64,000 nucleotides of DNA from Roseivirga sp. UBA6052 (GTDB lineage Bacteria; Bacteroidota; Bacteroidia; Cytophagales; Cyclobacteriaceae), in the NCBI GenBank assembly GCA_002427755.1, contig DIYO01000001.1, positions 620,001 through 684,000 on the forward strand. Reading direction: 5' to 3'. The notes under the pieces were generated by a model. That model saw nothing but the letters and a program-made list of their open reading frames with translations, did no database searches and was not told the origin of the DNA. Below, piece by piece: positions 8,533 to 17,717 of this stretch. How positions within the stretch are numbered: the stretch's first letter is position 1; each line of letters begins with the position of its first letter. The translations under genes and the position numbers were made by a program.

Positions 8533-9762
8533 ATGAGGTTATTAATTCTTATTGCACTAGTCTGTATTTCTGCATCTGGTTTTTGTGAGAAAGGTCCTTT
8601 CCAGTCGACATTTCAAATCCAGTTTCAAGAAATATCATCTAGCAAAGAATGGGCAGATATTCTTACACAATCGACCGAAAGCAACAAACTGATTTTTGTT
8701 GATATCAGCACTGATTGGTGTAAGCCCTGTCAAGAGCTACAAAGCAAAGTATATACTGATGCCAACTTGGGCGATCAATTCAATAAAGAGTTCATAAATC
8801 TCAAATTGAATGCAGAAAGTGATTTTGGTCAAATCCTGGTTAACCGACTTGGTATTTCTTCTTACCCGACATTGCTCTTTCTCACACCTAAGGAACAAGC
8901 CATTGAAAAGGTAGAGGGTCTCATATCAATTGAAGCATTAGATGCTTATGCACTGCAAAGCGTTGATAACTGGAAAGCTTATCCTGAACTGATCTTTAAA
9001 AAGGAAAACGCGCAACTAACTAAAGAGGATTATTTAAGACTTATATCGATCTACGAAAAGATGTCTCCAACGGAAGCTAATGAATTGGCGAGTTCTTACA
9101 TTTCTTCTCTTTCTGATGATGATTACCAGGATATAGAGCATTTATGGCTAGTAAGCAAATACCAAAACACCCTAAATGCAGCACCTTACCAGTTTATTAA
9201 GGCACACAAGGACAGCATTCTCAATTGGCATGGAGAATCTGAATACTTCAATTACATGTCAACACTTTATAATGACAATTTGAGTCTTGCCATTACATAC
9301 GGTGACAAAGATCTTCTAGAACAATTAATTGTAGAATTACTACCTGAGATTGTTGCAAAAGATGCTATGCCAAGGGCTTTGTTCAGTACACGTTCTGTGT
9401 ATTATGCCCAACGCGAAGAGTACGATGAATACAGACTTCAAGTAAATGCTTTCATGAGTAACCATCTGTCTGAAGATGGAAAGATTTCATTTATTCTATC
9501 CACCACCTATGATATTCTAGAGAATTATTCAAGCGAAGAGAACATTGTGTTTGTCGATGGAATCCTTAACTCCGGGCTTCGGATTAATAGTGAGAGCTTC
9601 GAAGTCAACAGCCTATTAGGCTATGTAAAAGCCTTACAAGAAGATTACAAGAAAGCTTCTGAATTACTTAAGAAAGCAGAAAACCTAGCGACAGATGCTG
9701 AAGAGAAAGAGATGATAAGTAGCCTGATCGAGGCGGTAGATATCATGCAAAATGGGAACTAG
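8533..9762 (+). CDS. Exported thioredoxin-fold protein with C-terminal helical region
   Basis: A 409-residue protein with an N-terminal signal peptide (residues 1-18, ending around SGFCEKG). A thioredoxin domain follows, with the redox motif WCKPC (about residues 62-66) and the cis-proline segment SSYPTLLFL. The last 250 residues are acidic and mostly helical with TPR-like repeats (for example DYKKASELLKKAENLA). The layout resembles Bacteroidota periplasmic thioredoxin-like proteins of the DsbD-gamma / thioredoxin_7 type; the disulfide partner is unknown. The final TAG overlaps the stop of the convergent FAD dehydrogenase in a CTAG palindrome. Confidence 0.78.
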   Translation: MRLLILIALVCISASGFCEKGPFQSTFQIQFQEISSSKEWADILTQSTESNKLIFVDISTDWCKPCQELQSKVYTDANLGDQFNKEFINLKLNAESDFGQILVNRLGISSYPTLLFLTPKEQAIEKVEGLISIEALDAYALQSVDNWKAYPELIFKKENAQLTKEDYLRLISIYEKMSPTEANELASSYISSLSDDDYQDIEHLWLVSKYQNTLNAAPYQFIKAHKDSILNWHGESEYFNYMSTLYNDNLSLAITYGDKDLLEQLIVELLPEIVAKDAMPRALFSTRSVYYAQREEYDEYRLQVNAFMSNHLSEDGKISFILSTTYDILENYSSEENIVFVDGILNSGLRINSESFEVNSLLGYVKALQEDYKKASELLKKAENLATDAEEKEMISSLIEAVDIMQNGN

Positions 9763-11339
9763 ACCCTAACCTTCCCGTAGGTTTTTATTAACATATCCGC
9801 GCATTTCTCTCCATCCATTGCAGCAGAGAGAATGCCACCGGCATAACCCGCACCTTCCCCACAAGGATAAAGTCTTTTGATCTGTACATGCTCACAACTC
9901 TCTTTGTCTCTTGGAATCCTAACAGGTGAAGAAGTACGACTCTCTACGCCTACAATCTGAGCCTCATTGGTGTAGTATCCCTTCATTTTCTTACCAAAAG
10001 CTTTGAAAGCGGTTCGGAGTCTTTCATGGACGAAATCAGGAAGAATAGCATCCATATCCATTGATTCAAGGCCGGGCTGATACGAAGTATCATTCAGCGC
10101 GCTAGAGACTTTGCGATTGACAAAATCAATCATTTTCTGGGCTGGAGCCACTTGGGAATTGCCTGCAAGTTGACAAGCACGCTGCTCGACTTCCTGCTGG
10201 AAGGCGAGCCCAGCCAAAGGACCGTGTTCTTTGTACGCTTCCAAATCCTCTAATTCTATTGCAGTCACAATTCCAGAATTTGCATACTTTGAATCTCTTC
10301 TTGAAGGACTCATACCATTCACTACTACTTCTCCAGGCGTAGTGGCCGCAGGTACGATAAACCCACCAGGACACATACAGAAACTAAAAACACCTCTCTG
10401 TTTCTGATTGAAATAGGTCTGATGGACCAAAGCATAAGAAGAAGCGGGCAAATAAGGGCCTCTATCTGTTTTGCAGTGGTATTGAATCTGATCGATCAAC
10501 TGTTGTGGATGCTCAATTCTTACTCCCAAGGCAAACGGCTTAGCCTCTATATACACTTCTTTTTTATGCAATAGGTGAAAGATATCTCTTGCTGAATGGC
10601 CCGTTGCTAAGATCACACCTAGCCCCTCTAATTTCGATCCATCTTCCAAAACCACGCCTTTCATCTCTCCTTCTTTGAGAATGAAATCAGCTACCTTTGT
10701 GTCAAAATGAATCTCTCCTTCAGCTCCTAAAACAGATTCACGAATCTCTTGAACCACCTTAGGTAGTTTATTAGTACCAATATGCGGATGTGCATCGACC
10801 AAAATCTCTTCCGTTGCACCATGCGCAACCAAAATTTCTAATGACTTCTGAATATCACCTCGCTTCTTAGAACGGGTATAAAGCTTACCATCAGAATAGG
10901 TTCCTGCCCCTCCTTCGCCAAAACAGTAATTCGACTCCGGGTTTACTGTATGGTCTTTATTGATAGCAGCTAAATCTCGTCTTCTTTGACGTACATCACT
11001 GCCTCTTTCAATAACTACTGGCTTGTAACCTAATTCAATGCACCTAAGCGCAGCAAACATCCCTGCAGGACCAAAACCGACAATCACAACTGGTTCGGCA
11101 GTTGCGACATTAGGATAATCTCTTTTGTACTCAATCACAGGTGGAAGCTCTTCCCCAACTGTAACTAAAGCCTGCAGATTGATCTTGATGTTTTTTGAAC
11201 GCGCATCAATGGACCTTCGCAACGGTCTTACTTGAGCATCTAAGGCATCTACATGCGCCTTTTGCTTTACTCTTTTCTCGAATAGTTCAGGATCATAGGC
11301 CTCTTCGGGCCTTAAGGTAAGGTTTACGGTCTTTTTCAT
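9759..11339 (-). CDS. FAD-dependent dehydrogenase (COG2509-like)
   Basis: A 526-residue NAD(P)/FAD oxidoreductase. After an 80-residue N-terminal extension rich in basic residues comes the dinucleotide fold VVIVGFGPAGMFAALRC with the following acidic residue in VVIERG. The conserved FGEGGAGTYSDGKLYTRSKK block is typical of the COG2509 family, and a second glycine-rich FAD contact (PCGEGAGYAGGILSAAMDG) lies near the C-terminus. The substrate is unknown. The frame is intact from the ATG at 11339. It may be alone in its transcript; the dioxygenase upstream ends 80 bp away. Confidence 0.82.
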   Translation of the reverse strand: MKKTVNLTLRPEEAYDPELFEKRVKQKAHVDALDAQVRPLRRSIDARSKNIKINLQALVTVGEELPPVIEYKRDYPNVATAEPVVIVGFGPAGMFAALRCIELGYKPVVIERGSDVRQRRRDLAAINKDHTVNPESNYCFGEGGAGTYSDGKLYTRSKKRGDIQKSLEILVAHGATEEILVDAHPHIGTNKLPKVVQEIRESVLGAEGEIHFDTKVADFILKEGEMKGVVLEDGSKLEGLGVILATGHSARDIFHLLHKKEVYIEAKPFALGVRIEHPQQLIDQIQYHCKTDRGPYLPASSYALVHQTYFNQKQRGVFSFCMCPGGFIVPAATTPGEVVVNGMSPSRRDSKYANSGIVTAIELEDLEAYKEHGPLAGLAFQQEVEQRACQLAGNSQVAPAQKMIDFVNRKVSSALNDTSYQPGLESMDMDAILPDFVHERLRTAFKAFGKKMKGYYTNEAQIVGVESRTSSPVRIPRDKESCEHVQIKRLYPCGEGAGYAGGILSAAMDGEKCADMLIKTYGKVRV

Positions 11340-11419
11340 TCTGTAGCCTATTTATGGCTAAACGCTAGTGATCAGTTAAGCGGAAGTCTGAAATCAGGTT
11401 TAATCTTTTCTTTTTCTGA

Positions 11420-12382
11420 TTAACTGCTCAGCTGTTTTAACACCCAATGTTTGCCCCATTCCTCTTTCTCTTGGTCAGACCAAAGCTTAGGAAAGAAAAT
11501 AATGGTTTGAAATCTAGGAGGTAAATATTTCTGCCAATTGGTGCCTCCTGTGGCCGCAATATCCACGGGGTCTTTCTGCAAGTACCTCACGGCTGATCGA
11601 TAATGTGCCAAAGGCCAATCTACATTAGCTAATAGGTCAAATCTTCTTAGTTGCTCGACTAACTCATCCGCACCTTCTTTATCCTTATAAAATTTGAGAT
11701 ACAGTCTGTAGAAATTGTTTCCTTTAACGTCTTCCGCCAACCTAAGAAACTTCTTTGAGTACTTCTCTTCAAAATGCTGAAGTGTTAAAGTCTTTTTACC
11801 GCTAGCTAATTCTGTTGCCCCTGTTTTCCAATAAATATCATCGTACAACTCATCCAGAGCTGTATAATCGTTAAACTGATCACGCTTATCTCTATTTACC
11901 AAGTTGATCATATCTGTAGCACCAATTTCAAGCATTCGATATTGACCAGATTGGAAACCTGAAGAAGGGAGCAATGACATTCTAAACTTTAAGAATTGCT
12001 CTCTTTCCATACCTTCTGTCATAATATTGAAGGAATGACAAAGATGCTCTAGGTAGTTATTAATGCGTTTCAATCTATCTATAAAGAACTGTTGATCAGG
12101 ATGTTGATGCGTATGAATTTGCTGCATCTCCCAGAGAGAAAGCTTAAAATATAGCTCTGTAATCTGATGGTAAACGATAAACACCATCTCGTCAGGAAAA
12201 CCCGTCTTGGGTTGCTGCAAACCTAAAAGAGAATCTAAATTGATGTAATCCCAATACTTTAAGAAATCAGCGTGAAGTAAGCCGTCTAGATAAGAGACCA
12301 TATCCTGACCCATTACCTCATACTTCTCTTCTAACTGCTTAATTCGATCTAATATCTTTTGGTCGATTTCCGACTTGTTCAT
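11420..12382 (-). CDS. Tryptophan 2,3-dioxygenase family protein
   Basis: Heme dioxygenase of the TDO family, opening the indole ring of tryptophan to N-formylkynurenine. Recognisable parts are DSLLGLQQPKTGFPDEMVFI and VYHQITELYFKLSLWEMQQI in the N-terminal third, then SGFQSGQYRMLE, which corresponds to the SGFQSxQFR signature. I use the ATG at 12382 (MNKSEIDQ); an upstream in-frame ATG at 12439 would leave only six bases to the divergent dehydrogenase start and adds no family-like sequence. The length of about 320 residues is a little above the short bacterial enzymes. The divergent acyl-CoA dehydrogenase suggests a shared role in amino-acid breakdown, but no other kynurenine genes are in the window. 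Confidence 0.85.
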   Translation of the reverse strand: MNKSEIDQKILDRIKQLEEKYEVMGQDMVSYLDGLLHADFLKYWDYINLDSLLGLQQPKTGFPDEMVFIVYHQITELYFKLSLWEMQQIHTHQHPDQQFFIDRLKRINNYLEHLCHSFNIMTEGMEREQFLKFRMSLLPSSGFQSGQYRMLEIGATDMINLVNRDKRDQFNDYTALDELYDDIYWKTGATELASGKKTLTLQHFEEKYSKKFLRLAEDVKGNNFYRLYLKFYKDKEGADELVEQLRRFDLLANVDWPLAHYRSAVRYLQKDPVDIAATGGTNWQKYLPPRFQTIIFFPKLWSDQEKEEWGKHWVLKQLSS

Positions 12383-12445
12383 ACGTTTGCATTGATTAAA
12401 AAGTGCGTCAAAATTGATCACAATTAATTCAGAAAGCAAATACTT

Positions 12446-13660
12446 ATGAGCACAGAAAAAGCGCCTAACATTCAGAAATCATCAAAGCAAGACCTATTTG
12501 AACATCCTGACTTCTATGGAATGGATGACATGCTTACCGAAGAGCACAAGATGGTAAGAACTGCAGTGCGCGATTTCGTGAAAAGAGAAATCTCTCCTTA
12601 CATCGAGAGCTGGGCTGAGAATGCCTACTTCCCTTACGACATCGTTAAGAAGTTCGGTGAGATTGGCGCTTTCGGTCCTCAATTACCTGCTGAATATGGC
12701 TGCGGTGGTATGGACTACATTTCCTATGGCCTAATCATGCAAGAGATCGAAAGAGGTGACTCAGGTATGCGATCTACAGCTTCTGTACAGGGCTCATTAG
12801 TCATGTACCCGATCTACAAATTCGGTAATGAAGAACAACGCAAAAAGTATTTGCCAAAACTAGCTTCTGGAGAATGGTTGGGTTGTTTTGGATTGACAGA
12901 ACCGGATCACGGGTCTAACCCATCTGGCATGACCACGAACTTCAAAGACATGGGCGACCACTATCTATTGAATGGTGCCAAAATGTGGATTTCTAACTCG
13001 CCACATGCCGATATAGCTGTAGTTTGGGCTAAAAACGAAGAAGGAAGAATTCATGGGCTAATTGTAGAAAGAGGCATGGAGGGTTTCTCTACTCCTGAAA
13101 CCCATGGCAAATGGTCATTAAGAGCGAGTGCAACCGGTGAATTAGTATTCGACAATGTGAAAGTACCTAAAGAGAACCTTTTGCCAAACAAAAGTGGCTT
13201 GGGTGCTCCAATGATGTGCTTAGATTCTGCTCGCTATGGTATTGCATGGGGTGCTATTGGTGCTGCCATGGATTGTTACGAATCTGCCAGAAAATATACT
13301 ATGGAAAGAGAGCAGTTTGGTAAACCAATCGCTTCATTCCAGTTGCAACAAAAGAAACTAGCAGAGATGTTAACTGAGATCACTAAGGCCCAGCTCTTGA
13401 ACCTCAGACTGGGAGAGTTATTTAACCAAGGCAAAGCCACAACCCCGCAAATCTCAATGGCGAAAAGAAACGCTGTAGAAACTGCATTAAATATTGCTAG
13501 AGAAGCACGCCAAATGCATGGTGGTATGGGCATAACAGGCGAATATCCTATGATGCGTCATATGGCTAATCTAGAATCTGTAGTGACCTACGAAGGAACA
13601 CATGACATCCACCTTTTGATTCTAGGTGCTGATATAACTGGGATTCCTGCTTTTAAGTAA
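12446..13660 (+). CDS. Acyl-CoA dehydrogenase, probably glutaryl-CoA dehydrogenase
   Basis: A 404-residue flavoprotein of the acyl-CoA dehydrogenase family. It has GCFGLTEPDHGSNPSGM (FAD contact), KMWISNSPHADIAVVWAK, the ERxQFGKPIASFQLQQKKLA block and QMHGGMGITGEYPMMRH. Near the C-terminus VVTYEGTHDIHLLILG holds the glutamate that acts as catalytic base in glutaryl-CoA and isovaleryl-type enzymes. The TEPDHGSNPSGM and YEGTHDIH sequences are characteristic of glutaryl-CoA dehydrogenase, which oxidises and decarboxylates glutaryl-CoA to crotonyl-CoA in lysine and tryptophan breakdown. It is divergent from the tryptophan dioxygenase gene, which fits that pathway. The substrate is inferred. Confidence 0.85.
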   Translation: MSTEKAPNIQKSSKQDLFEHPDFYGMDDMLTEEHKMVRTAVRDFVKREISPYIESWAENAYFPYDIVKKFGEIGAFGPQLPAEYGCGGMDYISYGLIMQEIERGDSGMRSTASVQGSLVMYPIYKFGNEEQRKKYLPKLASGEWLGCFGLTEPDHGSNPSGMTTNFKDMGDHYLLNGAKMWISNSPHADIAVVWAKNEEGRIHGLIVERGMEGFSTPETHGKWSLRASATGELVFDNVKVPKENLLPNKSGLGAPMMCLDSARYGIAWGAIGAAMDCYESARKYTMEREQFGKPIASFQLQQKKLAEMLTEITKAQLLNLRLGELFNQGKATTPQISMAKRNAVETALNIAREARQMHGGMGITGEYPMMRHMANLESVVTYEGTHDIHLLILGADITGIPAFK

Positions 13661-13854
13661 ATCTATGACCTTATCCTAAAGCAAAATAAGACGTTATGTA
13701 ATTAGCATATAATTTCATTGTTGTATGTTAACCAATGTTTTTGTTTTAGTTAGATACCCAATAACCAGTATTTTTTAATTACTCGATTAAGATTAGCTTG
13801 TTGATTAAGTTCTCGCTAAGCAGTTTTAGAACTTTGTAATAATCAAATAAGCAC

Positions 13855-15489
13855 ATGAAATTTGACAGAAATGTCGACATAGGTAGTCTTGAAGCAGAAG
13901 ATGACGACTTTCTCCTTCAGTCTTTTGTCAATAAACAAGACTTTAAGGTTCTTAGTGATACATCAAAGCAGAAATGCATAATTCTGGGTAGAACTGGAAT
14001 GGGCAAATCAGCATTGATTAGGCAGATTGTAGAAACAAAAGAAAATACTTCAAGAATTAGACCTGAGGAAATGTCTCTACGATACTTAAGTAATTCGGAC
14101 ATTCTGAATTATTTCAGACAACTAGGAATAAGCCTAGATTTATTTTACAAAGTATTATGGAAACATGTCTTTATAGTAGAGATACTTAAGCTTTATTATG
14201 GCGAAGATAAAATCAAGACTGGCAATAAGTTTCAGTCTATGGTCGAATCAGTCGACTTCAAATTCAATAAGAAAAAGAAGAATGCTGTTGAGTATCTTAG
14301 AAAATGGCATGACAAGTTTTGGGAAAATACAGAGTATCGGATAAGAGAAATTGAAGACAAACTAAGATCGTCACTCAAATCCTCTTTAGGAGCTGACGCA
14401 AAACTCTTTGATGAATATGCAAAAGCAAGTATGGGAGTGGAGGCAGAAGAAGTGATTGAAAAATCAAAAAAAGCTGATATTATACATAAAGCTCAAAGTG
14501 TAGTAAATGACATCCAATTAACCGAAATTTCCACCATACTCGATATAATTCAGAAAAATCTATTACCAAAAACGCAGAAAAAATTCTTCATAGTAATTGA
14601 TGACTTAGACAAGCATTGGGTAGATAAGTCTATTGTCTATGATTTGATAGTAGCTCTAATATTATCCATGAAGGAAATTAATAATTGCGACAATCTGAAA
14701 GTCGTGATTTCACTACGATTTAATCTGTTGCAGCTCGCTTTACAAAAAGCTAATACTACAGGCTTCCAAAGAGAAAAATTCGATAACATGTTTCTTCACC
14801 TTTATTGGGACGAGCATGAATTAAAAACTCTTTTACAGAATCGTCTTAAACTTCTGTATACATTTGCAAATGAAGAACCTAATCTTTTAGAAAATGTCTT
14901 GCCGAAAGCTCCGAATAGAGGTGGAAAAACTGACGGGTTTTCATATATGTTAGAAAGGTCTTTCTTTCGACCAAGAGATCTAATTTCCTTCTTCAACAAA
15001 TCCATTAAGTATTCCAATGGTAACTCAAAAATTCCAAGGGGGGCTATAAACTTAGCTGAAAACGACTACTCACTGGAAAGGTTAAATGCAATTGAAGATG
15101 AATGGAATGAGAACCACCCCATACTAAAGCCATATTTCGATGTTTTAAGAGGAAAACCATATAAGTTCAAAGACAAAGACATAGATATGAAGGACGTGAA
15201 GAAGTTCTGTTTTGCAATATTCAAGAAAACATCATCTGGTGATTTAAAACAAATGACTTTTAATGGGTGGTACAGGAGAAGAGAGCGCTATACAAAGAGG
15301 CACATCTTAAATATTTTATTCAAAATTGGCTGTGTCGGCATCAAGAAAACTAGTGAGACTCCTATGATCTATTCCTTTCACTACAATAATACACTAGATG
15401 CTTTTGATCTGAATGACGAATATTATTATTATGTAAATCCTGCCTTTCACAAAACCTTAACGATCAAAACCAAAAAAATTGATCTATGA
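13855..15489 (+). CDS. P-loop ATPase, Sll1717-like family
   Basis: A 544-residue cytosolic P-loop NTPase. Walker A is GRTGMGKSA (about residues 45-53) and Walker B is FIVIDDLDKHW (about 244-254); the DDLDxxW pattern is characteristic of the Sll1717 ATPase group, related to KAP/STAND-type ATPases. The middle is lysine-rich and helical; the C-terminal 120 residues may form a winged-helix-like domain. The gene is visibly more AT-rich than its neighbours, stands alone between housekeeping-type genes, and has about 195 bp of AT-rich DNA before it, all compatible with acquisition. Similar lone ATPases occur in defence islands, but no partner gene is present, so a defence role is only a guess. Confidence 0.72.
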   Translation: MKFDRNVDIGSLEAEDDDFLLQSFVNKQDFKVLSDTSKQKCIILGRTGMGKSALIRQIVETKENTSRIRPEEMSLRYLSNSDILNYFRQLGISLDLFYKVLWKHVFIVEILKLYYGEDKIKTGNKFQSMVESVDFKFNKKKKNAVEYLRKWHDKFWENTEYRIREIEDKLRSSLKSSLGADAKLFDEYAKASMGVEAEEVIEKSKKADIIHKAQSVVNDIQLTEISTILDIIQKNLLPKTQKKFFIVIDDLDKHWVDKSIVYDLIVALILSMKEINNCDNLKVVISLRFNLLQLALQKANTTGFQREKFDNMFLHLYWDEHELKTLLQNRLKLLYTFANEEPNLLENVLPKAPNRGGKTDGFSYMLERSFFRPRDLISFFNKSIKYSNGNSKIPRGAINLAENDYSLERLNAIEDEWNENHPILKPYFDVLRGKPYKFKDKDIDMKDVKKFCFAIFKKTSSGDLKQMTFNGWYRRRERYTKRHILNILFKIGCVGIKKTSETPMIYSFHYNNTLDAFDLNDEYYYYVNPAFHKTLTIKTKKIDL

Positions 15490-15523
15490 TCAAGTCTTAT
15501 GGATAGAATGTTTGCCCTGCCTC

Positions 15524-16171
15524 TCAATTTGGCCAAACGATTTGATCAACAGGTACTTCTTTGTTTGAAGTCAATGCTATCAAATTATGGAAAGTACCAT
15601 TCAATCTTCTTCTGATGCGGTTGATGATCAGTGAGTTAAGGTTGATCAACATTTTAACATCTTGGTAGACGCCTAGGTAAGTGACTTTCACATCATTCTG
15701 ATCAGTTGGTTCTAATCTCCATTGAGCAGAATAGAAATCTACAATGTCATAACCCTCTCTGGCTTCGTAGTCTTTTAGCTGGGTAGATTTGGTACTGAAA
15801 ACACCATCTTGATAATTAATATCAACCCTAGCTCTCCCGGTTTTTTTAAGAAATAGCAGCGGTATATCCACAAAAAAATCAAATGTAAAAGAAGTGTCTT
15901 TTTGACTCGTAAAAAGCATCTCTGATTTACTCTCTCCTTCTACCCAATCATAGCCATTCACATCAATAATCAGATTCATGATCTCAAACACATTGGTGTT
16001 TTCAACCACAAAAGAGCCTCTTAAGGCTTGAAACCCATCTTCTCTCAGTGTATCGAGTTTTGTGATGGTGACTCCATCATCTTCCCAAGTCTTTTGTGCA
16101 TGTAATCCAAAAGAAAGAACACAGAACGCACAAATCATAAGAAGAGATCTCAACAACTTCATTTTGTTCAT
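15524..16171 (-). CDS. Exported START/SRPBCC-like protein
   Basis: A protein of about 215 residues with a signal peptide (MNKMKLLRSLLMICAFCVLSFGLHAQ). The mature part resembles the START-like fold: an N-terminal beta stretch (LRGSFVVENTNVFEIMNLII), alternating strands, and a long amphipathic C-terminal helix (INLNSLIINRIRRRLNGTFHNL). Proteins of this type bind lipids or other hydrophobic ligands; here no ligand can be named. I chose the ATG at 16171 because it places the signal peptide at the N-terminus; ATGs at 16162 and 16225 are alternatives. It is divergent from the MATE gene and ends 34 bp from the convergent ATPase gene. Confidence 0.6.
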   Translation of the reverse strand: MNKMKLLRSLLMICAFCVLSFGLHAQKTWEDDGVTITKLDTLREDGFQALRGSFVVENTNVFEIMNLIIDVNGYDWVEGESKSEMLFTSQKDTSFTFDFFVDIPLLFLKKTGRARVDINYQDGVFSTKSTQLKDYEAREGYDIVDFYSAQWRLEPTDQNDVKVTYLGVYQDVKMLINLNSLIINRIRRRLNGTFHNLIALTSNKEVPVDQIVWPN

Positions 16172-16292
16172 TGATAATGTCGGCAAATCTAAAAGCAAAC
16201 AGATTATGGAGAAGTTAAAATTCATTTTTATTCTTACCGACAGTCCATTAATCGTTTCAAGCCTTTAAGAAAAATCTATCTTCGCATCATTC

Positions 16293-17657
16293 ATGTCGAA
16301 GACTAAGACTTCACTTACTGAAGGAAGTATTCCTAAAAACTTAATAAAGCTCGCTTTGCCCATATTGGGTACCAATTTGCTTTACTCAAGCTATCAGTTG
16401 GTAGATGCTTTTTGGGTAGGTCGGTTGGGAGCAAATGCAGTGGCGGCAGTCTCGATCAGCTACCCTGTTAACTTTTTACTTATCTCTTTGAGTTCAGGAT
16501 TTGCTTTTGCAGGAGCCATTTTAGTGGCACAGTACTATGGAGCCAAGAATATTAAAATGGTCAATCATGTGGCCATTCAATGTCTTCTGATGGTGATAAT
16601 GGTATCGCTCGTTATTTCTGCGGTTGCATACTGGCTATCACCAGATATTCTTTATTGGCTGGGTGTAGAAGATGAGATCTTCAAAGAAGCCAACTTATTC
16701 CAAAGGGTCATTTTCATTGGCTTGGTCTTTAATTTTGGATTCATTCTTTTCCAGTCTCTTTTAAGGGGAATTGGTGAAGTGAAAATCCCTCTTTATATCA
16801 ATGCTGTTAGTTTAGGGCTCAATTGTGTCTTAGACCCATTGTTTATTTATGGCTGGGGACCAATTCCTGCATATGGTGTTGCTGGTGCTGCCTACTCTAC
16901 CCTATTCACACTGGCGCTTTCAGCCATTGTCGGTCACTATATTCTATTCTTTGGTAAGACTGAATTTAGACTATCTCTTAAGGGGTTCAAGTTTGATTTC
17001 CCCTTGTTAAAGAAGGCTTTCAAGCTTGGAGCGCCTTCATCTATAGAAATATCGGCAAGGGCATTGGCTTTGACTTTATTAACAGGAGTAGCAGCAAAAT
17101 TCGGAACCGAAGTACTTGCTGCCTATGGTGTAGGATCAAGACTCATTAGCATGGTGGTAATTGTAGGTTTGGCCATGCTCAAGGCTAATTCTGCATTAGT
17201 TGGCCAGAACATAGGAGCTAAACAGTTGGAGCGCGCAGGAAAAACCTCTAACCTATCTGCATTGATTGCTTTTGCGACAATGACTTTGATTGGCATTGGC
17301 TATTTCATTTTTGCAGAACCGCTCGTTCGTGCATTTCTCGATGCCGATGAATCTGTGGTTCAAATGGGTGTCAACTTTATCAGAATTGTGTCTTTGGCAT
17401 TTGGATTTATGGGAGCTCAATTGAGCATGGTTGGAGCATTCAGAGGATCTGGTAATACCGTTGAATCTATGATCTTCACCATCATTGGTGTATGGGTAAT
17501 ACAATTCCCTTTTGCGGTGATTGTATCCGACTTTGAGTCTTTTGGGCATAGAGGCATTTGGTGGTCTTTCCCTGTAGCCTATGTGGTACCGGCAATTATT
17601 ACTTTTACTTGGTATCAGACCGGCAAATGGAAGCACAAAAAGCTGATACATTCCTGA
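16293..17657 (+). CDS. MATE family efflux transporter
   Basis: A 454-residue inner-membrane protein with the twelve hydrophobic segments expected for multidrug and toxic compound extrusion transporters. It opens with a MATE-type start (GSIPKNLIKLALPILGTNLLYSSY), has QLVDAFWVGRLG in helices 1-2, and repeats the pattern in the second half (KLGAPSSIEISARALALTLL). It probably uses a proton or sodium gradient to export cationic compounds; the substrate is unknown. Likely monocistronic, about 60 bp before fhs. Confidence 0.9.
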   Translation: MSKTKTSLTEGSIPKNLIKLALPILGTNLLYSSYQLVDAFWVGRLGANAVAAVSISYPVNFLLISLSSGFAFAGAILVAQYYGAKNIKMVNHVAIQCLLMVIMVSLVISAVAYWLSPDILYWLGVEDEIFKEANLFQRVIFIGLVFNFGFILFQSLLRGIGEVKIPLYINAVSLGLNCVLDPLFIYGWGPIPAYGVAGAAYSTLFTLALSAIVGHYILFFGKTEFRLSLKGFKFDFPLLKKAFKLGAPSSIEISARALALTLLTGVAAKFGTEVLAAYGVGSRLISMVVIVGLAMLKANSALVGQNIGAKQLERAGKTSNLSALIAFATMTLIGIGYFIFAEPLVRAFLDADESVVQMGVNFIRIVSLAFGFMGAQLSMVGAFRGSGNTVESMIFTIIGVWVIQFPFAVIVSDFESFGHRGIWWSFPVAYVVPAIITFTWYQTGKWKHKKLIHS

Positions 17658-17717
17658 TAAAAATCAGCTAGGAACTTCGAACAACTCTGCTTAAACTAGC
17701 TGAGTAAACTTTTAGAA

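Noticed and set aside
12383..12439. N-terminal extension of tryptophan dioxygenase from the ATG at 12439
   Set aside because: It would leave six bases to the divergent gene and adds non-family sequence; the ATG at 12382 is preferred.
17253..17651. 132-residue frame opposite the MATE gene
   Set aside because: Basic, low-complexity shadow of membrane-protein codons without a family match.
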